Assembly (NCBI GenBank): GCA_003216155.1
Contig: QCJH01000005.1
Location: 22,607 to 86,606 of the forward strand
Direction of reading: 5' to 3'
Source: Prochlorococcus sp. AG-409-A19
GTDB taxonomy: Bacteria > Cyanobacteriota > Cyanobacteriia > PCC-6307 > Cyanobiaceae
Length of the DNA: 64,000 bases
Positions 46,098 to 56,603 of the stretch are shown here, one piece after another. The notes below the pieces were generated by a model. That model did not search any database, was not told where the DNA came from, and saw nothing but the letters and a program-made list of their open reading frames with translations. How positions within the stretch are numbered: the stretch's first letter is position 1; each line of letters starts with the position of its first letter. The translations under genes and the position numbers were made by a program.

Positions 46098-47105
46098 GTG
46101 AGCGCAACCCCGACCATTGAGCAGCTCACCATCCAACTAGAGAAATTGGAGGCAGAGGCAGCTACAGAAATTTCCGAGACAAGTGATGAAGAAGGTCTTG
46201 AGAGATTGAGGGTGAGTCTTCTTGGAAAAAAAGGGCGTCTTTCAAAGGTTCTTGGAGCAATGGGGGGGCTGCCTGGGAATGAACGGCCGATAATTGGTCA
46301 ACGTGCAAATCTTCTTAAGAGTCAGCTTAATCAGCTTGTTTCAGAGCGATTGCAGTCATTGAAGTCAGCCGCTTTGGATGAGTTGTTTATTAGAGAAAAG
46401 ATTGATGTAACAATCCCTTCTAGTGCAATTGCCGCGGGGCATCGTCACCCGTTGATTGTGACAACAGAGAAAATCGTAGATCTTTTTTGTGGTTTGGGAT
46501 ATGAGGTAGCTGAGGGACCTGAAGTAGAGACTGATTACTATAATTTTTCAGCCTTGAATATTCCGCCTGATCATCCTGCTCGTGATATGCAAGATACTTT
46601 TTACTTAGAAGACAATCTTCTTTTGAGAACACATACATCCCCAGTACAAATAAGGTATTTGGAAGAAAACCCTCCACCGGTCAGAATTGTTGCTCCTGGA
46701 AGGGTTTATAGGCGAGATGCTGTTGATGCAACCCATTCTCCAGTTTTTCACCAAGTTGAGGTCCTTGCCATTGACGAAGGTCTTGATTTTAGTCATTTGC
46801 GTGGCACAGTAATGGCTTTTCTTAAGGCTTTTTTTGGCGATCTTCCTGTGAGATTTAGAGCTAGTTATTTCCCATTTACAGAACCATCTGCGGAGGTTGA
46901 TGTTCAGTGGAGAGGTCGTTGGTTAGAAGTTATGGGATGTGGAATGGTTGATCCTGCGGTATTAGAGAATCTTGGACTTGATCCGGACAGATGGAGTGGA
47001 TTCGCCGCGGGTTTAGGAGTAGAGCGTTTTTGTATGGTTCGCCATGGCATTGACGATATTCGTAGGCTTTATACAAGTGACCTTCGTTTTTTGGAGCAGT
47101 TCTAG
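46098..47105 (+). CDS. pheS: Phenylalanine--tRNA ligase alpha subunit
   Basis: PheS is the catalytic subunit of the heterotetrameric synthetase. The 335-residue protein begins at GTG and has an N-terminal coiled-coil (about 5-90), then class II motifs: [42 protein letters not shown] (motif 2 region) and [22 protein letters not shown] (motif 3). PheT is not in the window. Confidence 0.96.
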   Translation: MSATPTIEQLTIQLEKLEAEAATEISETSDEEGLERLRVSLLGKKGRLSKVLGAMGGLPGNERPIIGQRANLLKSQLNQLVSERLQSLKSAALDELFIREKIDVTIPSSAIAAGHRHPLIVTTEKIVDLFCGLGYEVAEGPEVETDYYNFSALNIPPDHPARDMQDTFYLEDNLLLRTHTSPVQIRYLEENPPPVRIVAPGRVYRRDAVDATHSPVFHQVEVLAIDEGLDFSHLRGTVMAFLKAFFGDLPVRFRASYFPFTEPSAEVDVQWRGRWLEVMGCGMVDPAVLENLGLDPDRWSGFAAGLGVERFCMVRHGIDDIRRLYTSDLRFLEQF

Positions 47106-47207
47106 AGACTTGGTTGGGTTGGAACAAATAAATCATTAGGGTGACTTTTAATTCAAAAATCAGAACATGTTCTTTAAAATGTTCAGGTAGTTTGTCTAAA
47201 GCGGTCG

Positions 47208-48116
47208 GTGCCCTGTGTCGGACTGATCGTTAATGATGGCAAGGAGCATGCCGTAAAGACAGCACGTGTTATCCAATCTCGTCTTGAAAAGGAAGGTTTT
47301 GATGTCGTAAGGGCAAGTAGTTCAGGAGGAATGGTTGGGTTTGCAAATCCCGATCAACACATGCGGATGCTTGGTTACAACGCATGTGTACCTGATGGTT
47401 TTGATTCTTCAATGCTTCTGGCAATCGTCCTTGGCGGAGATGGAACTGTGCTTTCTGCTGCCAGGCAAACGGCGCCAGTTCAAGTCCCAATTCTGACCAT
47501 TAATACTGGCCATCTTGGGTTTCTTGCAGAGGCTTATTTAGCTGATTTGGATATAGCTCTTGATCAGGTGATTACAAAGAAATGGACTATTGAGAATCGT
47601 TCTAGCCTTGTTGTGACCGTTTTGCGAGGCGATCAGCGTCGATGGGAAGCGCTCTCTCTAAATGAAATGGCTTTGCATAGGGAGCCGCTTACAAGTATGT
47701 GCCATTTTGAAATCGCAATTGGCCGTCATGCTCCTGTAGATATTTCAGCTGATGGCGTCATTCTCTCTACTCCTACTGGATCAACGGCTTATGCGCTTAG
47801 TGCTGGAGGACCTGTCATAACTCCAGATTGTCCTGTTCTTCAACTTGCTCCTATTGCCCCGCATTCTCTGGCATCGAGGGCTCTCGTTTTTAGTGATAAA
47901 GAACCTGTGACAGTTTTCCCTGCAACTCCGGAGAGGTTGATGATGGTTGTTGATGGAAGCGCAGGTTGTTATGTGTGGCCAGAAGATAGGGTATTGATTC
48001 GCCGTAGTGATCACCCTGTGAAATTTGTAAGGCTTTCGGATCATGAGTTTTTTCAGGTTCTTCGGAACAAGTTGGGATGGGGACTCCCTCATGTAGCCAA
48101 ACCAGACAAGTCTTAA
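47208..48116 (+). CDS. nadK: NAD kinase
   Basis: NadK phosphorylates NAD to NADP. The 302-residue protein begins at GTG, with the motif [27 protein letters not shown], the segment [31 protein letters not shown] (glycine-rich NAD site) and LVFSDKEPV. Cyanobacteria usually have two NAD kinase paralogues; this one has an insertion [10 protein letters not shown] before the GGDG motif. Confidence 0.95.
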   Translation: MPCVGLIVNDGKEHAVKTARVIQSRLEKEGFDVVRASSSGGMVGFANPDQHMRMLGYNACVPDGFDSSMLLAIVLGGDGTVLSAARQTAPVQVPILTINTGHLGFLAEAYLADLDIALDQVITKKWTIENRSSLVVTVLRGDQRRWEALSLNEMALHREPLTSMCHFEIAIGRHAPVDISADGVILSTPTGSTAYALSAGGPVITPDCPVLQLAPIAPHSLASRALVFSDKEPVTVFPATPERLMMVVDGSAGCYVWPEDRVLIRRSDHPVKFVRLSDHEFFQVLRNKLGWGLPHVAKPDKS

Positions 48117-48129
48117 GTCTTTTTATTAG

Positions 48130-48630
48130 ATGACTTTTAAATTTATGATTTGGTTAAAAACGCTACTTTTTTTAGCTCTAATAGAACTTATATCCCTAGC
48201 GACCACCCATAAAAATGCCGTTGCTCTTCCTCAGTATTTACCTATAGAAGCAGAATTTTGTCTTGAAAGTGGTGCATGCCTATCTCTTGAGGTTGCTGAT
48301 ACATATGAAGAACAATACAAGGGCTTGATGAAGAGAGCTTCTATGCCAAAAGGAGAAGGTATGTGGTTCAAATACACAGCTCCTCAGATACCATATTTTT
48401 GGATGCTAAATACTTTGATTCCGTTAGATATTATTTTCATTAATAAGAATAGAATTGTGGCTATTGAGGAGAATGTTCCTCCTTGTACTAAGAAGATTTG
48501 TCCTTTTTATGGACCATTAAGTTTGGTTGATGGAGCAATAGAAGTTTCTGCTGGTGAAGTTCAACGATTAAATATGAAGGTTGGAGATAACCTTGCTATA
48601 AGGTATCTAGAGGAAAGTATAGAGGATTAA
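48130..48630 (+). CDS. DUF192-family exported protein
   Basis: The 166-residue protein begins with a signal peptide (hydrophobic 7-22, cleavage near NAVA-LP). The rest is a DUF192 domain: YEEQYKGLMKRASMPKGEGMWF, FWMLNTLIPLDIIFI and VDGAIEVSAGEVQRLNMKVGD. Four cysteines (CLESGAC, PPCTKKIC) could form disulfides. The family has no established function. A hairpin terminator follows. Confidence 0.85.
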   Translation: MTFKFMIWLKTLLFLALIELISLATTHKNAVALPQYLPIEAEFCLESGACLSLEVADTYEEQYKGLMKRASMPKGEGMWFKYTAPQIPYFWMLNTLIPLDIIFINKNRIVAIEENVPPCTKKICPFYGPLSLVDGAIEVSAGEVQRLNMKVGDNLAIRYLEESIED

Positions 48631-48636
48631 AATGAT

Positions 48637-48666
48637 ATGCATTGAGTTTGATTGGTTTCAATGCAT
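48637..48666. terminator. Hairpin between DUF192 gene and cobL
   Basis: ATGCATTGA and TCAATGCAT form a perfect 9-bp stem around a 12-base loop between convergent genes. U-runs are poor on both sides, so termination strength is uncertain. Confidence 0.5.
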
Positions 48667-48687
48667 CTGAAATATTGACTTATACAC

Positions 48688-49977
48688 TTATTTGCGCCCT
48701 TTGAGTAGCATCACAGGGTTCATCGGAGATAGTCTTGTTCCGTCAATTAGAGGGAGTCCTCTCCAAGACTGATGCTGGCTAATATTTATAGAGCAACCAA
48801 AATCTTTTAGTGTATTTTTGAGTTCAGAAAGTTCTTCAACTCTTGCCAAAGGAATAACTACTATGCCCTTTGGTTCAAGCCTTTTAAGTATAGCCCTTAG
48901 TATCTCAATCTTGTTTGAACCTCCTCCTCCTAATATTACTCTATTGGGCTTATTTAAGGTGCTAGGTAGATCATTTCTTCTTATGAGGCTGAGGGCCTCC
49001 TCCTCAATGATCATAGAAGGATTCACATTTAGTTGAGAAGCATTTTCTGTTATTAAACTCGCAGTTCCTGATTTCTTGTCAACTGATAAGAGTTTGAGTT
49101 TTGGTCGTAATCTCAATGCTTCTAACCCTACGCTTCCTACACCTGCACCTATATCCCAAATTGCACCATGCTCAGGTAGTTCAAGATCTGCTAGTAATTG
49201 AATACGAACTTCTCTCTTAGTCATTAGACCAGGACAATCTTGGTGTTGAAAAAATACGCCATCATTCAAACCAAAAAGAGGTAACTTATTACTTGGAATA
49301 TTTGGCACCTTGTTGCGAATAAGTATGGCCAGATGAAGAGGATGTATATCTGTAGGTAAATTGTTTATTTGATCTAGGCATTGGATTCTTTCGTCCTTAT
49401 GACCTAATTGCTCGCAGAGCCAAACTTTATAAGCACTCTCTAAACCAGAGGCCTTAAGTATTAAAAGAACTTCTTTTATTCCTCCACGTTTCGGATCAGT
49501 AAGTATTGCTATTGCACTTGGTCTCTTTTGCAGTTTTTTGGCAAGAGGTGCTGGATCTCGACCATGCAAACTTATCCAAGTTGCATCTTGCCAGGGTCTA
49601 TTTAATCGAGAGAATGCTAGTTGTAAAGAGCATGGTGCTGGATGGAAATGAAGTTGATTGTCTTTAAAGCTATTGAGGAGTATTCGGCCTATACCAAACC
49701 ATAGTGGGTCTCCACTTGCTAGCACTACTGCCATCCCTTTGATTTGCTTTAGCCAATTGATCAGATCAGCTGGGTCATCACTTTTCATTAATTCTGGCAA
49801 TGGCTGATCAATTTTTTGTTGCCTCCACCAGCCAGGTATTTGTTGCAAAATTCGACTAGGAGCAGCGATTCCGTCTGCGGCAAGAACTAGGTTTTCTAAG
49901 TGTTTAGCAAGATGAGGCAGACCAGCAGCGTCTGTGCCAATAATATTTATTGTCGTCTGGTTTGATCTAGAAGCCAT
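48688..49977 (-). CDS. cobL: Precorrin-6Y C5,15-methyltransferase (decarboxylating) CobL/CbiET
   Basis: The enzyme methylates C5 and C15 and decarboxylates precorrin-6Y in corrin synthesis. The 429-residue fusion has an N-terminal tetrapyrrole methylase domain (INIIGTDAAGLP, VVLASGDPLWFGIGR, SLHGRDP) and a C-terminal CbiT-like SAM domain (TKREVRIQLLADLELPEHGAIWDIGAGVGSVGLEALRL, VILGGGGSNKIEIL). It fits the cobalamin route, with cobQ at the window's end. Confidence 0.92.
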   Translation of the reverse strand: MASRSNQTTINIIGTDAAGLPHLAKHLENLVLAADGIAAPSRILQQIPGWWRQQKIDQPLPELMKSDDPADLINWLKQIKGMAVVLASGDPLWFGIGRILLNSFKDNQLHFHPAPCSLQLAFSRLNRPWQDATWISLHGRDPAPLAKKLQKRPSAIAILTDPKRGGIKEVLLILKASGLESAYKVWLCEQLGHKDERIQCLDQINNLPTDIHPLHLAILIRNKVPNIPSNKLPLFGLNDGVFFQHQDCPGLMTKREVRIQLLADLELPEHGAIWDIGAGVGSVGLEALRLRPKLKLLSVDKKSGTASLITENASQLNVNPSMIIEEEALSLIRRNDLPSTLNKPNRVILGGGGSNKIEILRAILKRLEPKGIVVIPLARVEELSELKNTLKDFGCSINISQHQSWRGLPLIDGTRLSPMNPVMLLKGRK

Positions 49978-50019
49978 GACTACATTTTGGGCTTTAGTAG
50001 TTCAAGAGAGTTGTTTTGA

Positions 50020-50316
50020 ATGGTGAAGAGTTCTTTAGAGGAGAATTTGCAACAATCCAAATCAAAAGACCTAATTCTCGATAGACGAAGGCGTTTGCAT
50101 GAGTTGGTTTTAGCTTTGATTCAAAAGAAGGAGGATTTAGAGTTTTTGGATGCTGAAACGCCTCTCTTAGAAGGCTCGGCAAGTTCATCTCAGGCTCAGG
50201 ATCCAGGTAGATGGCTTGATCGTAATAGGCGAATTTTGAAGAGTTATCAGGCTCTTATACGCTCTGCAGTAACACTAGATGCTCTTTTAGATGCGGAGCA
50301 AGAGGTTGATCCTTAA
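50020..50316 (+). CDS. Conserved small hypothetical protein (98 aa)
   Basis: The 98-residue protein is charged and helical (SKDLILDRRRRLHELVLALIQKKEDLEFLD; DPGRWLDRNRRILKSYQALIRSAVTLDALLDAEQEVDP). No membrane span or recognised domain. It could form coiled coils. The gene is divergent from cobL and followed by the DUF3122 gene. Confidence 0.72.
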   Translation: MVKSSLEENLQQSKSKDLILDRRRRLHELVLALIQKKEDLEFLDAETPLLEGSASSSQAQDPGRWLDRNRRILKSYQALIRSAVTLDALLDAEQEVDP

Positions 50317-50412
50317 TAGGAAATTCTTGACAATCAAATGTTTATGGCTGGTTATCACATGCCACCTGTTGAATCTTTAGATTTAAAAAAGTTGATTGAC
50401 CTCTCTTCAGCT

Positions 50413-50898
50413 ATGAAGTCATTCTTTGGCATTTTATTTTCGATTGTTTTTCTTTTATTAACCCCATCTTTAGTCCTGGCGCAATTGGACTCACAAGAGT
50501 TAGATGAGGGAGTGATTTTGGTGCGTAGCTTGGAGAGTTTGCGTGATCTGGAATATCAGACATGGCAAGTAGTTGCTTATCGTTATGGCCTTTCTGTAGA
50601 AAACATTACTTTGAGAATTGTGGGATATCCAGGAAAGATGCGTTTAGATCATCCCACTTCCCTTCAGGTCCATTCAGGAAGGAGAGAATGGTCTCTAAAC
50701 GATAGAACTCTTTTAAATCCAAAGTTGGCTAACGATGGACGTCAAGCTGCAGCAGAATTTGATCTGAAACCTTTGTTATTTGACTTGAAAAAGAACCGAC
50801 CTTTGCGTTTGGAATTGCCAGGTGTTTTTAAAGAATTACCTGTTCCCCCTTATTTGGTTAGGGAGTGGCGGTCCTTAATGACATATCAAGCTGGCTAA
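50413..50898 (+). CDS. DUF3122-family exported protein
   Basis: I place the start at ATG 50413, which gives a clean signal peptide (MKSFFGILFSIVFLLLTPSL, cleavage near VLA-QL). The mature part has SLESLRDLEYQTWQVVAYR, KMRLDHPTSLQV and FDLKPLLFDLKKNRPLRLELPG, which I recognise as cyanobacterial DUF3122. Role unknown, likely periplasmic or lumenal. The stop TAA overlaps the ribD ATG (TAATG). Confidence 0.78.
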   Translation: MKSFFGILFSIVFLLLTPSLVLAQLDSQELDEGVILVRSLESLRDLEYQTWQVVAYRYGLSVENITLRIVGYPGKMRLDHPTSLQVHSGRREWSLNDRTLLNPKLANDGRQAAAEFDLKPLLFDLKKNRPLRLELPGVFKELPVPPYLVREWRSLMTYQAG

Positions 50899-51995
50899 TG
50901 ACAAAAAATGAGAATTCATTGGCTTGTTGGATTCCATGGATGCGGAGAGCTCTCCAACTAGCAGCATTGGCTAAAGGGAAAACCAGTCCTAATCCACTTG
51001 TTGGGGCCGTTGTTCTTGATTCGAATGGAATTCTTGTTGGAGAAGGGTTTCATCCCCGTGCTGGTAATCAACATGCTGAGGTTATGGCCCTATCTCAAGC
51101 TGCTGATGCCGCTGATGGGGGTACTTTGATAGTTACCTTGGAGCCTTGTTGCCATCAAGGTAGGACGGCACCTTGCACTGAGGCGGTTATTTCTGCTGGT
51201 ATTACAAGGGTAGTTGGAGCTTTACAAGATCCTGATCCAAGGGTTGCTGGAGCAGGCTTTGCTCGTTTGAAGGATGCTGGTCTAAAGGTTATTACTGGTG
51301 TTCTTGAAAAAGAAGCCGCTTATCAAAACAGGGCTTTTATTCATAGGGTTACTACTGGTCGTCCATGGGGAGTCCTTAAGTGGGCAATGAGTTTGGATGG
51401 CAGGACTGCTTTGCCTAATGGAGAAAGTCAATGGATAACAGGTTTAGAAGCAAGGAGCTGGGTTCATGAACTGCGTTCAGAGTGTGATGCAGTTTTAGTA
51501 GGCGGAGGAACGGTTCGAGCAGATGATCCATTGTTGACAAGTAGGGGCGCAAGTTCGCCAGAGCCTATCCGGGTTGTTTTTAGTAAAAGCCTTAATTTGC
51601 CTTCTAAAGCCAAACTTTGGGATTTAACTCTGGCTAAAACTGTTATTGCTTATGGTCCTGGGGCTAATTTGGAAAGCCTGTCTCGATTACCTTTAGGCCC
51701 AGAAAGACTTTTTATTAATCCTTCAGAGCCTTTTGCATTACTTCAAGCTCTTGCTCATAAAGGGTGTAATCAAATCCTTTGGGAATGTGGCCCATCCTTA
51801 GCTTCTTTAGCTATTAAACAAGACTGTGTTCAGGAGTTGGCAGTTTTATTGGCGCCTAAACTATTAGGTGGCTTACCTGCAAGAACAGCATTGTCTGATC
51901 TGGGAAATACTTCTTTAAACCAGGCGTTATTGCTTCAATTGAGTGGTTTTCGTCAGCTTGGTGATGATTGGTTAATGAAGGCTTTATTGCTTTAA
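50898..51995 (+). CDS. ribD: Riboflavin biosynthesis deaminase/reductase RibD
   Basis: RibD deaminates and reduces the pyrimidine intermediate of riboflavin synthesis. ATG 50898 gives 365 residues. The deaminase domain has NPLVGAVV, HAEVMALSQA and EPCCHQGRTAPCTEAV (zinc ligands His, Cys, Cys); the reductase domain has KWAMSLDGRTALPNGESQWITG, CDAVLVGGGTVRADDPLLT and WECGPSLASLAI. The upstream in-frame extension is the DUF3122 end read in another frame and is not used. Confidence 0.95.
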   Translation: MTKNENSLACWIPWMRRALQLAALAKGKTSPNPLVGAVVLDSNGILVGEGFHPRAGNQHAEVMALSQAADAADGGTLIVTLEPCCHQGRTAPCTEAVISAGITRVVGALQDPDPRVAGAGFARLKDAGLKVITGVLEKEAAYQNRAFIHRVTTGRPWGVLKWAMSLDGRTALPNGESQWITGLEARSWVHELRSECDAVLVGGGTVRADDPLLTSRGASSPEPIRVVFSKSLNLPSKAKLWDLTLAKTVIAYGPGANLESLSRLPLGPERLFINPSEPFALLQALAHKGCNQILWECGPSLASLAIKQDCVQELAVLLAPKLLGGLPARTALSDLGNTSLNQALLLQLSGFRQLGDDWLMKALLL

Positions 51996-52242
51996 TTAAA
52001 TAGTGATTTTTTAATTACTATTTTGAATGAGAGAAGAAAGGTTCAATTTCTACAGGTTTAGGTTTTTTTGATGAAATAATTAAATCTTAAAAGGATATTT
52101 TAATAGTCAAATCAAAGTATGTTGGATTTTTTTTAGATTAAAGAGTAGCTATCTAAAAATGAACGTTCGGTTCTTACGCCAGAAAAAAGAAACGCTTTCA
52201 GATTGATAGTCCTAGCTTGGTACTCAATTAATTTCTAGGTCA

Positions 52243-54102
52243 ATGGCGATTCGTCAGGATGAGAACCGGCCGAATTCCCGATTCGGGATCATCAATCTGG
52301 TACTTATTGGTTTTGGTGTTTTGTTGCTTATAAGCAGCTTTTTGCCAAATCCTGCAATGCAGGTTCCTCGAGTTCCTTATTCGCTTTTCATTAATCAGGT
52401 AAATGACGGCGAAGTAAAGCGTGCCTATATCACTCAAGAGCAAATTCGCTATGAGCTAGGTAGTCCAGAAGAGGGAACCCCATCTGTCTTGGCTACGACG
52501 CCAATTTTTGATATGGATTTACCTCAGAGGTTAGAAACTAAAGGGGTTGAGTTTGCGGCTGCACCTCCAAAGAAGCCAAATATCTTCAGCACAATTCTTA
52601 GCTGGGTAGTACCACCTCTGATTTTCATTTTGGTCCTGCAGTTTTTTGCTAGGCGAACAATGGGCGGTGGTGGAGCTCAAGGAGCTCTAAGTTTTACCAA
52701 AAGTAAAGCCAAGGTTTATGTTCCAGATGAAGAGTCAAGAGTTACTTTTGAAGATGTCGCAGGGGTTGATGAAGCAAAGGATGAGTTAACAGAAATCGTT
52801 GATTTTTTGAAAACACCTGAACGATATACAGATATTGGTGCGCGAATTCCTAAGGGTGTCTTGCTTGTAGGGCCTCCAGGTACTGGTAAAACACTTCTTT
52901 CAAAGGCAGTCGCAGGTGAAGCAAGTGTTCCTTTCTTCATTATTTCTGGATCAGAGTTTGTTGAGTTATTTGTTGGTGCTGGAGCTGCAAGAGTTAGAGA
53001 TTTGTTTGAGCAGGCAAAACAGAAGGCTCCTTGCATAATTTTTATTGATGAGTTGGATGCAATTGGAAAAAGTCGTTCTGGTTCTATGGGTGTAGTTGGA
53101 GGTAACGATGAAAGAGAGCAAACTTTGAATCAACTCCTCACAGAGATGGATGGCTTTGCTTCTACTGATAAACCGGTAATTGTTCTTGCAGCTACTAATC
53201 AGCCTGAGGTTCTTGATGCTGCTTTATTAAGACCAGGTAGATTTGATAGGCAAGTCTTAGTTGACCGTCCAGACCTTTCAGGACGTAAGACGATCCTAGA
53301 GATATATACAAAAAAAGTTAAATTAGCTGATGAGGTTGATATTGATCGGATTGCCCAAGCAACAAGTGGTTTTGCTGGAGCTGATCTTGCAAATATGGTA
53401 AATGAAGCTGCATTATTAGCTGCAAGATCTAAACGCAAGAGTGTTGAGCAACAGGATTTAAATGAAGCTATTGAGAGAGTTGTTGCTGGGCTTGAGAAAA
53501 AGAGTCGAGTTTTGCAGGAAGATGAGAAGAAGGTTGTTGCTTATCACGAGGTTGGGCACGCAATAGTTGGACACCTGATGCCTGGAGGAAGCAAGGTGGC
53601 CAAAATTTCTATTGTTCCCAGAGGTATGAGTGCTCTTGGTTATACCTTGCAATTGCCAACTGAGGAACGCTTCTTAAATTCCAAACAAGATTTGGAAGGT
53701 CAAATAGCTACTTTGTTAGGAGGTCGTTCTGCCGAAGAAATTGTTTTTGGAAAGATCACAACTGGTGCTGCTAATGATTTACAACGTGCTACAGATTTGG
53801 CAGAGCAAATGGTTGGAACTTATGGCATGAGTGAGATTTTGGGACCATTGGCGTATGATAAACAAGGCGGAGGTCGCTTTCTTGGTGGAGATAATAATCC
53901 TCGAAGGGTTGTAAGTGATTCGACAGCTCAAGCCATAGATAAAGAAGTAAGGAGTTTGGTCGATAATGCCCATGAAAGTGCTCTAAATATTCTTCGTCAT
54001 AATCTTGGATTGCTTGAGACAATTGCTCAGAAGATCCTTGAGAAAGAAGTTATAGAAGGTGATGAGCTAAAGGAAATGCTTGAAGCTTGTGCGCTTCCAT
54101 AG
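52243..54102 (+). CDS. ftsH: ATP-dependent zinc metalloprotease FtsH
   Basis: FtsH degrades membrane proteins, including damaged D1 of photosystem II in cyanobacteria. The 619-residue protein has two membrane segments (about 17-36 and 116-138), Walker A GPPGTGKT near 210, Walker [12 protein letters not shown], the SRH region [14 protein letters not shown], and the zinc motif HEVGHA near 434 with downstream acidic ligand region [19 protein letters not shown]. Length and architecture are standard. About 250 bases of AT-rich upstream DNA likely hold its promoter. Confidence 0.97.
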   Translation: MAIRQDENRPNSRFGIINLVLIGFGVLLLISSFLPNPAMQVPRVPYSLFINQVNDGEVKRAYITQEQIRYELGSPEEGTPSVLATTPIFDMDLPQRLETKGVEFAAAPPKKPNIFSTILSWVVPPLIFILVLQFFARRTMGGGGAQGALSFTKSKAKVYVPDEESRVTFEDVAGVDEAKDELTEIVDFLKTPERYTDIGARIPKGVLLVGPPGTGKTLLSKAVAGEASVPFFIISGSEFVELFVGAGAARVRDLFEQAKQKAPCIIFIDELDAIGKSRSGSMGVVGGNDEREQTLNQLLTEMDGFASTDKPVIVLAATNQPEVLDAALLRPGRFDRQVLVDRPDLSGRKTILEIYTKKVKLADEVDIDRIAQATSGFAGADLANMVNEAALLAARSKRKSVEQQDLNEAIERVVAGLEKKSRVLQEDEKKVVAYHEVGHAIVGHLMPGGSKVAKISIVPRGMSALGYTLQLPTEERFLNSKQDLEGQIATLLGGRSAEEIVFGKITTGAANDLQRATDLAEQMVGTYGMSEILGPLAYDKQGGGRFLGGDNNPRRVVSDSTAQAIDKEVRSLVDNAHESALNILRHNLGLLETIAQKILEKEVIEGDELKEMLEACALP

Positions 54103-54174
54103 GCATGCTTTTTCGTAAGACGACTTGACGATTGGGCCCTCGATCTTCCATAAAGGCTCTTTGAAGCCTTACCC

Positions 54175-55131
54175 ATGGCTTTGATCTCCCATGGCGTTGC
54201 TGCTGCCCTTACGGAATTAAAGGGCAGTGATTTCTTATCTGCATCTGATTTAACAGCTAATCAAACAGCTGCTTTGCTTGAACTTGCTTTGCAGCTCAAA
54301 TCAGGTGCACGCAGAATTGATTTAGGGAATAGGGTTTTGGGGCTGATTTTTAATAAGGCCTCCACCCGTACTCGAGTTAGCTTTCAGGTCGCAATGGCAA
54401 GATTAGGTGGTCAAACTATTGATTTAAACCCTTTGGTCACACAGGCTGGACGAGGAGAGCCTTTAGAAGACACAGCAAGGGTATTAAGTCGTTTTTGTGA
54501 TGCGTTAGCAATTCGCACATTTGCTCAACAGGAATTGATTGATTATTCAAACTGGGCTTCTATTCCAGTTATTAATGCTTTGACTGATTTAGAACACCCT
54601 TGCCAATCTTTGGCTGATTTCTTAACGATAAAGGAGGTTTTTGGGGAACTGGCAGGGACAACAGTTGCTTTTGTGGGTGATGGCAATAATGTTGCCAGTT
54701 CTTTAATGATTTGTGGGGCTTTATTAGGAGTCAATATAAAGATTGCATCTCCTAAGGGTTATGAGCCATTGTCTGAAGTAATTCAGAAGGCAAGATCTTT
54801 GGCTGTATTAGATGCTCGTATTGAAGTTACTAATGATCCTGAAGAAGCAGTTATTGCTGCCAATGTTTTATATACCGATGTTTGGGCATCAATGGGACAA
54901 GAGGAGGAGAGACAAATAAGGGAAGAAGCCTTTAGAGGTTTTTGTCTTGACGAGAACCTTCTTGCAAAGGCAGATTCACAAGCTATCGTTTTGCATTGCT
55001 TACCAGCTCATCGAGGCGAGGAAATTACTGAAGGCCTAATAGATGGACAAGCTAGTCGAATATTTGATCAAGCAGAAAATAGACTGCATGCTCAGCAAGC
55101 TTTATTAGCGGCATTAATGGGGGGACTATGA
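54175..55131 (+). CDS. argF: Ornithine carbamoyltransferase ArgF
   Basis: ArgF makes citrulline from ornithine and carbamoyl phosphate. The 318-residue protein has the carbamoyl phosphate motif STRTRVSF, IRTFAQQEL, HPCQSLADFLTI, FVGDGNNVASSLMI, the ornithine-site DVWASMGQEEE and HCLPAHRGEEIT. All signature residues are present. lexA follows 58 bases downstream, after a putative LexA box. Confidence 0.96.
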   Translation: MALISHGVAAALTELKGSDFLSASDLTANQTAALLELALQLKSGARRIDLGNRVLGLIFNKASTRTRVSFQVAMARLGGQTIDLNPLVTQAGRGEPLEDTARVLSRFCDALAIRTFAQQELIDYSNWASIPVINALTDLEHPCQSLADFLTIKEVFGELAGTTVAFVGDGNNVASSLMICGALLGVNIKIASPKGYEPLSEVIQKARSLAVLDARIEVTNDPEEAVIAANVLYTDVWASMGQEEERQIREEAFRGFCLDENLLAKADSQAIVLHCLPAHRGEEITEGLIDGQASRIFDQAENRLHAQQALLAALMGGL

Positions 55132-55155
55132 AGCTTGTCAGAAAGCCTAGATATA

Positions 55156-55168
55156 GGTACACCTGTAT
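55156..55168 (+). promoter_or_regulatory. Putative LexA box upstream of lexA
   Basis: GGTACACCTGTAT matches the cyanobacterial LexA operator pattern RGTACNNNDGTWC except for the last base. It lies 21 bases upstream of the lexA GTG, a position suited to autorepression. Confidence 0.55.
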
Positions 55169-55189
55169 TGAAGAACAAATGAATCCCCG

Positions 55190-55807
55190 GTGTCTAGTTC
55201 CTCTGATCAGAGCCTAACTCCAGCCCAGCAGCAGCTTTACGATTGGTTAGCTGAATACATAGGTGCATATCATCACAGTCCTTCCATTAGGCAGATGATG
55301 CAAGCAATGGGGTTACGGTCCCCTGCGCCTATTCAAAGCAGGCTTCGTCATCTTCAGCAAAAAGGTTGGATAACTTGGCAAGAAGGTCAAGCCAGAACAT
55401 TGCAATTAATTGGTGGGCTGGTAACCGGAATACCAGTACTTGGATCGGTTGCAGCAGGGGGTTTGGTTGAAACATTTGATGATGTTCAGGAGACATTGGA
55501 TTTACTTCCTTTGTTAGAGAAACGAGGTCTTTTTGCTTTAACCGTAAATGGTGATTCGATGATTGAGGCACATATTTTTGATGGCGATGTTGTTTTGATG
55601 GAGCCTGTTCAGGAGCCTTCTATCCTTAGAAATGGAACCGTTGTGAGCGCTATGGTTCCAGGCAGTGGAACCACGCTTAAGTATTTCCATCGTAATGGTG
55701 GGCTTGTAAGACTTGAGGCCGCTAATTCTGCTTATGAGCCAATAGAGCTTGACGCGGAGCAAGTACATGTCCAAGGTCGACTTAGGGCTGTTTGGAGAGA
55801 AGTTTGA
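55190..55807 (+). CDS. lexA: SOS repressor LexA
   Basis: LexA represses DNA-damage genes and self-cleaves when RecA is activated. The 205-residue protein starts at GTG with an N-terminal winged helix (SPSIRQMMQAMGLRSPAPIQSRLRHLQQKG). The cleavage site is A89-G90 in VAAGGL, with catalytic S123 in GDSM and K164 in TTLKYF. All protease residues are intact, unlike LexA of some freshwater cyanobacteria that have lost cleavage. A LexA-box-like site lies upstream. Confidence 0.96.
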   Translation: MSSSSDQSLTPAQQQLYDWLAEYIGAYHHSPSIRQMMQAMGLRSPAPIQSRLRHLQQKGWITWQEGQARTLQLIGGLVTGIPVLGSVAAGGLVETFDDVQETLDLLPLLEKRGLFALTVNGDSMIEAHIFDGDVVLMEPVQEPSILRNGTVVSAMVPGSGTTLKYFHRNGGLVRLEAANSAYEPIELDAEQVHVQGRLRAVWREV

Positions 55808-56119
55808 TTTTTTCTTATTAGTTGACTTTTTACTGCTCCTTGCAAACCTTGCCCGAAGAATTAGTTGATAGTAATTCTATCGCAAATGAAATATAAGCTT
55901 TTGTTCTTTGCATTTGAGTTAATCTTTGATATTAAGATGTTTTTAACCAATGAGAAAAAATAATAGAATAATATTTGATTAAGAGAAATCATTTTCAGGT
56001 TTTTATTTTAAACATAGAATTCAAGATTGATAATATAGTAATTGAAATATTCTATTTCCTATGATTATTTTTTAGGCATGACGGGAAAGAAATTAGGGTT
56101 AAACTTTCCTCTGTTATTC
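55808..56119. other. AT-rich gap after lexA
   Basis: About 310 bases with no convincing gene. The longest run is a 25-codon ORF beginning MKYKLLFFAF near 55887, too short and hydrophobic to support. No strong hairpin terminator is seen. Confidence 0.4.
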
Positions 56120-56341
56120 CTACACTTCAAGTTGATTGGACTTTCTCTTGGCGTGCTTAGTGATAACCTTGTATTGTAATCGGCTGTTCCAGTCGTAAGT
56201 AAGGAATACCGCTAATCGGGGGTTCTTTTTACCAAGTCCGTCTTGGTAGGTATAGATCACTTGAGTTTTCAGTAGTCCTCTTACCTCTCGACTATGAACT
56301 GACCATCTAACTCCATTTTCAAGTTTGATGGTTTGAAGCAT
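56120..56341 (-). CDS. Conserved small hypothetical protein (73 aa)
   Basis: This basic 73-residue protein (MLQTIKLENGVRWSVHSREV; LTYDWNSRLQYKVITKH) has no membrane segment. Alternating hydrophobic and charged residues suggest beta-strands. The conserved-looking composition supports a real gene, but I recognise no family. Confidence 0.65.
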   Translation of the reverse strand: MLQTIKLENGVRWSVHSREVRGLLKTQVIYTYQDGLGKKNPRLAVFLTYDWNSRLQYKVITKHAKRKSNQLEV

Positions 56342-56493
56342 GATTTTGTGCTAACCCTGCCGAGAACCCATGTGTTTATTAGCTTCACTTGTTGCGAGCT
56401 TTCCCTATTAAACACATTAGGTAATATCAAGCATGATACGGGATTTACCAGAATCTCTAACAATGTTTGCTATTAATGGCAAAATACAATTAT

Positions 56494-56566
56494 GGGGCCA
56501 TAGCTCAGCTGGTAGAGCACCTGCATGGCATGCAGGGGGTCAGGAGTTCGAGTCTCCTTGGCTCCA
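56494..56566 (+). tRNA. tRNA-Ala (anticodon GGC)
   Basis: The acceptor GGGGCCA pairs with TGGCTCC with the alanine identity pair G3-U70, and A73 follows. The anticodon loop ATGGCAT gives GGC within stem CCTGC/GCAGG; the T-loop is TTCGAGT. CCA is not encoded. Confidence 0.97.
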
Positions 56567-56603
56567 TTTAGGAAAATTCCTTTTATTCTTAAAGTTAATC
56601 GTT

